Source of the DNA: Lycorma delicatula
Taxonomy: Eukaryota > Arthropoda > Insecta > Hemiptera > Fulgoridae
Direction of reading: 5' to 3'
NCBI RefSeq assembly: GCF_047948215.1
Contig: NC_134456.1
Location: forward strand, 85,452,515 to 85,516,514
DNA length: 64,000 nucleotides
Position 1 is the stretch's first letter, and every line of letters begins with the position of its first letter. A program made the translations under genes and the position numbers. Shown here in pieces: positions 55,370 through 64,000 of the stretch. The notes beneath the pieces are model-generated. The model did no database searches. It saw only the letters and a program-made list of their open reading frames with translations, and was not told where the DNA came from.

Positions 55370-55640
55370 AAAAGTTATAAAAATTTCCGGAAGATATAAT
55401 ACGTACATACATGTGTTTGCCTGTATTTTGATTTACGTCTTCGGAATAGTTAAATATAAATTCTTCAAAAATGGCTAAAAAAACTCTTTATATGGATGGA
55501 GCATTGATGGTATTAAATTTTGATCAAAATTAAAAGAAAAGGGAAGAGTATTTTCAGAATTTTGAATTAAACATACGAGTATTAAGTTATTTAAAATTCT
55601 AAAGTTTTACGTCAGTCGGATTTAGAGGTGGGGGATATTC
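55370..55640 (+). repeat. Family D repeat, copy 2
   Basis: It aligns with 10040-10310 (GCCTGTATTTTGATT, CTTCGGA, GGAGCATTGATGG, TTTTGAATT). It ends near GTCAGTCGGATTTAGA. Confidence 0.55.
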
Positions 55641-55699
55641 AACATTATTTATAAGGAGTTTATGTCTCATACCTCGAAAACCTGTTGAGTGAAAGCGTC

Positions 55700-56520
55700 G
55701 AAATAAGACGTTACCACATATATGTTACCACATATATGATTAATTTAATATCGGCGGGCGATAACGGTAGCAACGATGTGAGCGGGGCGTACAGTATACG
55801 GACGCGTTGATACAGTATCACTCCCACCGCGCAGTTCTCCCACCATAGCGGAACTGTAGCCCCACCACTCTCAGGCACCAATAAAAGAGCGTTCACCACG
55901 AGAGGGAAGGCAATTCATCGTCCACCACCACCTGGAAAAGACCAAGAAGAAGAAGAAGTTGGAAGAAGACAGAAATTCCCTGGCCGGCTCAACGTGGGAC
56001 CTCCCGGCGGATGCCAACATCCCCGCCGAAGCAACAGCCTGGCCGGGACGCCGAGGAAGCTGCTGGACGCGGACGCTACCTTCCCACTCCAGCTCACCGG
56101 GCTTCAATCGCTCCTGGCCGGCCCACCGAGGGAGCCGCTGACGCGGAAGCTTCCTTCCCGCTCCAGCTCCAGATCACCGGGCTCAGCAGCAGGAGCCGGC
56201 TCAGCGTGGGAACGCTCGGGGAGAACCACCTCGACCGCGCCGGCGAAGGACGACCGACGCTGCGGTACTCTGGGGGCCACCACTGCCACGCTGTAGTGGG
56301 GACCCAACTGCCGCTGAGGGAAAGCCCGGTCGGACTTCAATGGACGAGCCGCAACTCCCCAACTTTGCCGGAGTCCATCTTCCGGACCCAACAGCTCTTC
56401 TCAGAGCTAACGCTAAAAAACGGCCCTTTTCAGGGCCACCGCAAGGTTATGAATTACGTGCCGTCGAAGCCATTCGGCGACAACAAATACATCACAATTT
56501 TGGCCTGATTTTCGACCCTC
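55700..56520 (+). other. GC island with promoter-like start and histone-type stem-loop end
   Basis: About 800 bp of strongly GC-rich DNA in an AT-rich setting. AATAAAAG (55891-55898) could serve as a TATA-like box. The interior (55970-56350) has internal repeats (CCTGGCCGG at about 55979, 56039 and 56110; ACGCGGACGCTACCTTCCC and ACGCGGAAGCTTCCTTCCC). It ends in a perfect GGCCCT-TTTC-AGGGCC stem-loop at 56422-56437. Overlapping frames up to 165 codons on both strands are typical of GC-rich DNA, and none resembles a histone or another family. It could be LTR or UTR sequence, a small processed transcript unit, or captured histone 3' sequence. Confidence 0.4.
56422..56437 (+). terminator. Histone-mRNA-type 3' stem-loop motif
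   Basis: Six-base-pair stem GGCCCT / AGGGCC with TTTC loop, preceded by an A run plus C and followed by ACC. It matches the metazoan replication-dependent histone mRNA stem-loop consensus at every stem and loop position. No histone frame precedes it. Confidence 0.6.
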
Positions 56521-57695
56521 ATCCGTCAAGTTGCAATACAGTACTCATATTATTAATTTTTCTAATAAACAATAATTTTTTCTAGAGTAATTTAATTTTG
56601 AAGTAAGTAATTACTTCAATAAATAAACTTTTGAGTCCAAAATAAAGGGAGTAAAATCGCTAAATATCCATGAGATGTTAAATTTTAGAATTAAGATATA
56701 AACAATATTTAAATTTTTGAATATGTAAGCAATATAACATTGAGAAGTATTTTTTTTTATAAATTTATTTTATTTGTGTTAAACCTTTAATTAATGTACG
56801 TTCTTTAATATTTCAGATTGAAAATAACATTTTGAAAATAAAAAAAAAGCCTACAAAACCTGGATTTTGTCAAATGATTTAAAATATCAATCGGTGAAGA
56901 AATTCTTTCTTGATTCAAATGTAATTAATTAAGGTAGGTATCTTATACATTTAAAATTAAATTAATAATTTTTTTCCAACAGAAAAACATAATATGTTTC
57001 TTTTTGGATATGCAAATCGTTTTTTGACACAGATATAGACGGCTAACTTAAAAATCGTATACTTATTTATTAGATTGGTTTAATAAAATAATTTTTAAAA
57101 GTTTGCCAATCATACCAATTATAAATCATTTATTTTCTAACGTAAATTCTAGAAATTATGATAGACTGAAAAGATTCAACAGATGCAACCCGATAGTTTA
57201 CGTAAAAATAACGGAACGGAGTGCAAGGTTAACGAGGTGTATTTTATTCCCCCTATTAATCGCAGACCCTGGACTATTAATCCTAGAGCAGCTCCTTGCT
57301 GTTGGTTTTTATTCTTTATTATCGGGCGCGCATTTAATTTTTAATGTCGGTTACATATTATTTTTTTATTGGGACGAAGTTGGGGATTGCGGTCCGGTCC
57401 TTTGTAGACTGGATTTTTAAATGTTATTTTTACTGGTTACTCCTTGGGAGATTAGCAATATATTTGCGTTTTTCTTCCGACGCGATTCCTCTTCTGTCCA
57501 TTCACTGAAGGCTTTTCGGTCTAGTAGGAATGGGTCTGACGGTACCTGATGTAGGAGGATAAGTTAGAGTTTGGAGGGTGCCATACACTCCCTTCCAGGA
57601 GGGAGTCTTCTGTGTTATTCTGAGGCTAATAATTAGAAGGTGAAGGAAGGAATAGGTGAATTTGTAGAAATAAATAACAATGTGTCTGTTTACAC

Positions 57696-57776
<81 letters not shown>

Positions 57777-58030
57777 ATAGACGACAGGCGACCAAAAAAA
57801 ACGAATATGCATTGTGGTGGGACGTAAGGTCTTAGTTCGTGATTCTATAGCGGAAAGAGTCTAGGTGGAATCTTTCCGAGTCTGTATGCCAAGCGATGCC
57901 GTACCGAAAGGTACTACAGAAGCACAATGAATTTTTAACACAGAGCTACTTTCCGACTTCGAGAAAAAGTGATAACTGAAAGTCACGAGCAACGCGGAAC
58001 CTTCAAGTTTAGTCTCCATTAATAAAATAA
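56521..58030. other. Spacer with an unknown frame and a double microsatellite
   Basis: The frame 57103-57417 (105 codons) has hydrophobic stretches but no recognisable motif, and I do not call it a gene. (AC)n then (AT)n then (GT) occur at about 57696-57775. A small hairpin (ACTCCCT / AGGGAGT) lies near 57588-57607. Confidence 0.5.
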
Positions 58031-58208
58031 ACGCGGTGGAAACTTTAAATGGTTTTAAAAGCCAAATTTGCGATGTGAAAACACGTATTTGTTAGAGTTT
58101 TCAATCTTCAAACGAGTACAAATGTTGATTGAAGATCATTACCGATCTCGGTGTAATAAAAACGTTCGAACCGATGAAAATGTCGAAAAAATTCTTTACG
58201 CCATCAAC

Positions 58209-58270
58209 GAAAATCTTAAGGTAAAATTGTTAAATCGTCGACGATTTAACAATTTTACCTTAAGATTTTC
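58209..58270. repeat. 62-bp perfect palindrome
   Basis: Each 31-base arm is the exact reverse complement of the other, with no spacer, centred on GTCGAC (58237-58242). The outer limits are GAAAATCTTAAGG and CCTTAAGATTTTC. Confidence 0.97.
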
Positions 58271-58272
58271 AA

Positions 58273-58304
58273 AAGATTGCGTTTCTGTACTGAAACGCAA
58301 TCTT
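58273..58304. repeat. Adjacent 13-bp-stem hairpin
   Basis: AAGATTGCGTTTC (58273-58285) pairs exactly with GAAACGCAATCTT (58292-58304) around a TGTACT loop. It starts two bases after the larger palindrome ends. Confidence 0.95.
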
Positions 58305-58745
58305 CTATATGGAAAAAGCGACAGGAATTATGGCGAACACGTGACTGGTTTATCCATCATCACGATTTCTCCGCCAACACCACGCTCATTGTGTAGTAAT
58401 TTTTGATCAGAAACGGAATGAGCTTCTTGCCTCATCTTCCGTGTTCAACCGATCAAGGAATTTGCGACTTCTTTTTGTTTCTACGGATGAAAAGGGTCTA
58501 TAAGGGAAAGCAATTTGTCACGGTAGAAGAGGTGAAACAGAAAAACAGCCTTTGCCTTAAAAGGCATTACAAGTAAAGAATTTAAAAATTGTTCTAAGCA
58601 ATGGAAAAAAAAAACATCTGAATGTGTATTGGATATAACGGAGGGTAATTTGAAGTTGATTAAATTTAAACAATGTAAAAATAAATATAAGATTTCAGAA
58701 GATTTCCTTTATTATTGGTTACCCACTCGTACACTAGTATATACA

Positions 58746-59615
<870 letters not shown>

Positions 59616-59859
59616 AAATGACATTTATGAAAATGTTGAATGATATAAATTATAATAAATTGCATAACATAAACAGTAAGGAAGATTTTGTAACAGCCAA
59701 TAGTCATTAGTATGACGTAAGTAGTTATATTAAATTTATTAATCATATAAAGATATTATTTAGTGAAAAATTAGAAATTGTATTATTAAATATTAAAATA
59801 AGAAAATAAAAGAGGAATCATTAATTGACTCGGTTCATTACTTAATCAAATTAAGTATA

Positions 59860-60385
59860 AGCAGGATGATATAATAATCATTTTATTAATCAATACTCTG
59901 TTATTGTAGATATTACTAATGAATTTAATGGAACTGTCAAAATAATTGAGAATAATTTTAAAGAATTAAGTAATAAATTATTAGTAATGAATAAAAATGT
60001 AAATATTTTGTTGAATTAAAAAAATTAAGAAATTTTCTTAATCAGTTATATATCTTATATAATAATGCGTTAAGTTTGGTGTAAGATATTGAAAGCTCAT
60101 TAACATTTTGTCACACCAGCATTACATCTACAAAAGATTTATTTAATGAGATTGAAAAGCTATCCAAATATTACAATAATCAATTGCCATTGGAAACTAA
60201 GTTAAATAATATTAAGAGAACTTGAAAATTTGTTAAAAGTTAGTTGTAAGATTAGTAATAGTGATATAAATTTTTTTCTTGAAATACCAATTGTAGAGTA
60301 AACAGATTATAAATTACGCAAATTAATATCAATTCTAACAAAGAAGGATTTAAATTACAATATAATACCAAAAGTAAAATATTTT
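59860..60385 (+). pseudogene. Env-like fusion protein relic, ectodomain part
   Basis: AT-rich coding debris in more than one frame. It shows an amphipathic, Asn/Leu/Ile-rich region of heptad-like character (59905-60240), followed near 60255-60300 by a stretch containing FFLEIPIVE. An (I/V)P(L/I)V motif of this kind, followed by Tyr and Leu residues, is characteristic of env/F-type proteins of insect endogenous retroviruses and baculoviruses. At least four stops or shifts break it. The fusion peptide and cleavage site are not recognisable. It is interrupted downstream by a MITE and joined, 2 kb on, by a membrane-anchor piece. Confidence 0.5.
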
Positions 60386-60408
60386 TTTAAAATAAAAAAA
60401 AAAAAAAA

Positions 60409-60853
60409 ATTACGATGAAGTTGTAAACTGTACGATAAGAGTCTGGCAGATATCCCGATTATTACCGATTATTAACCGGCCCGATTATTTACATGTAATA
60501 CACGTCACATTTAGAGAAATAATACAATTCTTCGTTGTTTAATAAAGAAATTGGGCCAGTAAGAATTTTGTAACAAATTTTTGTATTTTTTTGCTTATGG
60601 AATGATTAATCATTGTTTATTCTATTATTCTAGATTTATCGTGTATTACGTATATTTAACATGTACTTTTTTTTAAACAAAATTCTAAATTAATAACATA
60701 GTTTGGTAATAGAAAATGTAGTGTCTTATCTTTTTTGATATCAGTATCATTTTATTAAAAACAGTTTTATTTTTTTACAGAAATTTTTGATTTTGAGCGT
60801 AAGAAATAATATCTGCGAGACTCTTAACGTACGGATTACAATTTCATTGTAAT
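60409..60853. mobile_element. MITE with ~43-bp terminal inverted repeats
   Basis: The left end ATTACGATGAAGTTGTAA ... GTACGATAAGAGTCTGGCAG (60409-60453) and the right end (60811-60853) are inverted repeats with about five mismatches. The interior is AT-rich and has no frame. Length is about 445 bp. It lies inside the env-like relic, next to an A run at 60392-60409. Confidence 0.82.
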
Positions 60854-62177
60854 TTCTTTGGATATCACTGCGTTTTGTAAGATTATTCTTTTATTTTTTT
60901 TTAGGAATTGTTATCTTATGGATTTATTATTAAAATTTATTGCCTTTCTAGAACAAAGAAATTGAATTTCACGGCCAATTTGTTTTTTGTTGTTAGTCAT
61001 ATTCGTACCATATTTTTCCTTTTTTAATAAAATTAGTATAATGACCTTCACGAATCGAAGATCCGTGATGTAATATTGCACTTATTACTTTGTAAGTGTA
61101 AACCTCGATTTTTATCGTATCCGTGGACACACTTTTTATATTATTATTAAATGAACTTTTTTTATTTCTCAATCGATTAGTTCAAATAGTTATAATTGTA
61201 GAATAAAAATTTTATCAATCGAATTTATTTATATTTTATTTATTACTTTTTTAATAAAAATAATATAATCTCTTGTAAACTAATACTTTTATTTATTATT
61301 TTATTTTTTTAAAGAAGTGATGGGAATTAAAAAAATTGTTTCATTTTCAGTACTTTCATTTATAACATAAGAGCATTTACTATTAAAACTCGCTGTAGTA
61401 TACTTATTTTAAATTCTATTAATTGATGTACATTATCAAGTTTTTGTACGCTACCTAGTACTATTAAGTACTGCTATCTAGCGGCGCGATTCGTAAAGTC
61501 ACCTTAAAAAATGACATTCGAGCCCCGCGGTTCATAAAATGGAAAAAAATGTTGTCAAACAAAATTCGAGGAATTTTTTGAAAGTATTCTTTATTACAAA
61601 TCTAATTGAACTAAAATATAATGTTTTCGTGTTTATTTTTTTATTTTTTCCCCATTTTCATTTCACTTTTAGGGTAGGTCATGTTTAGAACTGTAAACGT
61701 AGTTCGTTGACTTCGCCGTCTGCTGACTCTTACCGGCGAAGTTCTAACGAACTTCGTGATAGAGACAAGAAAGTAAAAAAATCATAGATTTAAATGATAA
61801 ATGTGATGATAATAAGTATTATAAATATTTAAATTGCTATCACTATTTGAATTAATATCACAACAAGAAATAAATTTTGAAAATGTAATATTCACAATGT
61901 TAACACTAACAATTGTAAATATGTATCTTTAGATAAGCTTTAAAATTTAAGCTAAAAAAAAATCCTAAAGATATTTAAAGATTTAAAATATATTTATCAA
62001 AAACAAAACCTAATCAACTTAAATTATAAACGAAAATCTGGTTAAGTGGATACCGGAGATGTAGTATTTTTTGGCAATAGTGCCACACTAAGAAAATTGT
62101 ATAATTGAAAATAATAAAGAAATTATAACAAAAACGTTTCAAGGAATATATCTGATAAATACAAATAATAGTAAAAT

Positions 62178-62220
<43 letters not shown>

Positions 62221-62229
62221 GAAAACCGC
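60854..62229. other. Spacer between env pieces
   Basis: AT-rich. A hairpin with arms GTTCGTTGACTTCGCCG / CGGCGAAGTTCTAACGAAC lies at 61701-61755 in a GC-richer patch. (TA)n lies at about 62180-62217. Part of this may be decayed env or a second insertion. Confidence 0.5.
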
Positions 62230-62498
62230 AGGCATCAAACATTTTTAGGTATTAACGATTAGAATTATCTGTAAATTTAGATTTAGAAAACATTAATTTG
62301 AATAATTTATCAATTGTCAAAAATACTGTAACAAATGAAATACCTGTATGGATTTTATTATTGTATTTAATTTTAATAATTACTATTATTATTTATGTAT
62401 TTTATTATAAAATATTGATAAATGGAACACTTGAATTGTTAATCAACATCCCCCGGATGTTTTGTTTGGAGTTGGAGGAGTTACGTCGTAGTATTTAA
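62230..62498 (+). pseudogene. Env-like relic, membrane anchor and tail
   Basis: The frame 62298-62495 contains WILLLYLILIITIIIYVFYY, a ~21-residue hydrophobic membrane segment, followed by a short tail ending ELEELRRSI and a stop. A type-I membrane anchor with a short cytoplasmic tail fits the C-terminus of the env/F-like relic that starts at 59860. If so, about 1.8 kb including the MITE now separates the parts. The assignment is inferred from order and composition. Confidence 0.45.
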
Positions 62499-63318
62499 CT
62501 AAACAAACATTATTTAGTGCATGTGTTCCTTATTTATCACTGAATTCTTAATAATCTATTATTTCTTAGAATTATTATTATAGTTGAAGTGTTTGTCTTA
62601 ATTATTAATTCTATTTAGTTCTCTCAGTAGCACCAGTTCGTTAACATGTGTAATTAACGTCCTAAAATGTTAGCCTGTAGTACTCAACCGGTGAACATGT
62701 TAACTTCTTTTATTACTGTTATTAAGAACGCTAAAAAAAATTATACAACTAATATTTAATAACATAGTTGAAAGTATATCAATTATGTTAATTATTATTG
62801 TAAATAAAACAAATTGTTTTTTAAAATCAAAATTCGTTAAATCAAGAATTTAACTTACATATATAATATATAACATATATATATATATATATATATATTA
62901 TTATTTCCTTTTTTTATTAATATAGTGGATAATGTGATTTAAAAAAATTTCATACATTATGTATAAATTAGTAAATATATGTTATATATCTTAAATTTTA
63001 AAGTATAGGAAATTAAAAAATTATTCTTAACGATTAAAAAAAACTCGAATAAGTAAAACAAAAATAATGTTTTGTAGGTGAAAAAAACAATCATTTTTTA
63101 TATGTAATTGTAACTTTATCTGTAAACTGAAATTTTCTTTAAAAATTATCAAAAACTACTCTACTGGTAATAATGAGACACAATTAAGAAAAGCTTTTCC
63201 TTGTTTTATCATCTGTATAGAATTGTGACCTACGTTTTTTATCAGCTACTTCTATTTGGGGTCGGACCTGGTTTAGTGAGAAACAAAGCCACAAGGAAAA
63301 TCAGGGGAAATTCATCAA
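62499..63318. other. AT-rich sequence 3' of the env relic
   Basis: TGTTAGCCTGTAGTACTCAA near 62668 and the duplicated word TTAACATGTG / TGAACATGTTAAC (62641-62703) could belong to a decayed LTR, but no LTR pair was found. (AT)n lies at about 62873-62898. Confidence 0.35.
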
Positions 63319-63695
63319 CTTTTTTTTCCTCTTTAGCCTCCGGGAATCACCGTCAGATATTACTTCAGAGGATGAATAAATATGATATATATGAGTGTAA
63401 GTGAACTGTAGTCTTGTTCCGTCTCAGGTCGACCATTTCTGAGATGTGTGGTTAAATGAAACCCAACCACCAAAGAACACCAGTATCCACGATCTAGTAT
63501 TCAAATCCGTATAAAAGTAACGGATTTGAGTACTAGGTCGTAGATACCGGTGATCTTTGGAGGTTGGGTTTCAATTAACTACACATCTCAGAAATGGTTT
63601 GACCTGTGACTGTACCAGACTATACTTCACTTACACTCATATATATCATCCTCTGAAGCAATACCTGACTGTGTTTCCCGGAGGGAGAATTCACC
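63319..63695. repeat. Head-to-head SINE-2 dimer 2
   Basis: The left arm (63319-63515) is minus-strand SINE-2 with its A tail seen as a T run at 63319-63328. The right arm (63518-63695) is plus-strand SINE-2. The arms meet almost without spacer at CCGTATAAAAGTAACGG. Both lack the tRNA-like head. Together they are a ~370-bp near-continuous inverted repeat. Confidence 0.9.
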
Positions 63696-64000
63696 GCTGT
63701 TCTTTCGTCTTCTTTGCATGGATAATTCTCACCACCATCTTCGACACTGAATGCCAGCCCGTTCGTTCTACAGCATAGTCCCCATGATGTAAACGGTGGT
63801 AAGTATGCCGAATTATCTCAGACACGCTTCCTTGTGCTGCAAAAACGAGGTTTATTTGAATACGGTGTGTTATGAGGTATCTTCCTTTTTGGAATAATCA
63901 CACTCGTCGGAGAGTGATTATTATAGAAAAACTGATGTAACCGAAGTAACTTGAAGTAACTGTGACCGGTTAGAGATTGGGTTAACTCTAATCCCAGTAT
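63696..64000. other. Unassigned sequence at the window end
   Basis: Balanced composition. A bulged hairpin (ATAATCACACTC / GAGTGATTAT) lies near 63893-63924. No gene is recognised. Confidence 0.4.

Larger units (their letters stand above)
58031..58745 (+). pseudogene. Mariner transposase relic with palindromic interior
   Basis: The N-terminal piece (about 58068-58208) has FKRVQMLIEDHYRSR and VRTDENVEKILYAINENL. The expected middle (helix-turn-helix to the second Asp) is replaced by a 62-bp palindrome and a second hairpin (58209-58304). The C-terminal piece (about 58350-58640) has FIHHHDFSANTTLIV (second Asp region), NGMSFLPHLP, CDFFLFPRMK, RVYKGKQFVTVEEVK and GITSKEFKNCSKQWKK. Several stops are present. 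It is a different mariner lineage from the one at 52-53.7 kb. Confidence 0.75.

Noticed and set aside
55916..56440. Histone gene
   Set aside because: The stem-loop fits, but none of the six frames upstream resembles H1, H2A, H2B, H3 or H4.
55871..56508. Overlapping frames of 60-165 codons on both strands taken as genes
   Set aside because: Long random frames are expected in GC-rich DNA. None shows a family motif, and they overlap in several frames.
57103..57417. 105-codon frame as a possible membrane protein
   Set aside because: It has hydrophobic stretches, but no motif, neighbour or composition signal supports a real gene.
57502..57795. 97-codon minus-strand frame
   Set aside because: Much of it is the translation of (AC)n/(AT)n repeats.

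Overview
The window is AT-rich eukaryotic DNA from what is most likely an insect, probably a hemipteran. The insect call rests on the transposon classes present: R1-, RTE- and CR1/Jockey-type LINEs, mariner relatives, piggyBac, hAT, two tRNA-derived SINE families, and an errantivirus-like env remnant. The order-level guess comes from remembered similarity of the repeats and is weak. I found no convincing single-copy host gene. The whole window reads as a graveyard of nested mobile elements separated by AT-rich sequence with microsatellites.

Layout. 0-7.5 kb: family A, B and C repeats, an RTE-type LINE (3.7-5.3 kb) split by another LINE, a Penelope-like 3' tail inside a 1.7-kb inverted-repeat structure, and an R1-type fragment. 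7.8-9.5 kb: the best-preserved reading frame, a CR1/Jockey-group reverse transcriptase. 10-16.3 kb: a 740-bp foldback element, a decayed multi-exon-free coding relic of an unnamed insect protein family (13.2-14.3 kb), SINEs, and a second family A copy carrying a SINE with clear target duplications. 17-21 kb: an RTE-type LINE split by family B, a GC-rich R1-type RT fragment, and another SINE. 23.4-24.8 kb: an almost complete DUF4817-type mariner relative with 35-bp inverted repeats. 25.3-26.4 kb: a piggyBac left end. 28.9-33.2 kb: a hAT element with broken transposase and two promoter-like regions. 33.2-35.8 kb: a tandem duplication and an RTE-type LINE carrying a SINE and a 153-bp patch copied from 2 kb away. 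36.7-41 kb: an I-type LINE with RNase H, and an RTE-type LINE interrupted by a probable solo LTR. 41.3-47.7 kb: three more family A copies, one split by a probable solo LTR and one by a retroposon. 48.4-50.6 kb: a family C repeat and an RTE-type endonuclease. 51.8-54.8 kb: a DD34D mariner carrying an R1 fragment and a SINE, then a head-to-head SINE dimer. 55.7-56.5 kb: an unexplained GC island ending in a perfect histone-type RNA stem-loop. 58-58.7 kb: a mariner relic with a 62-bp perfect palindrome in its interior. 59.9-62.5 kb: an env-like relic split by a MITE. 63.3-63.7 kb: a second head-to-head SINE dimer.

The insertions form a readable relative-age record. Family A repeats, the RTE-type LINEs and the mariner are hosts, so they are older. 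SINEs, LTR insertions and the MITE are guests, so they are younger. No element seen here looks fully intact: every transposase, RT and env frame carries truncations, stops or frameshifts, many of them in A or T runs.
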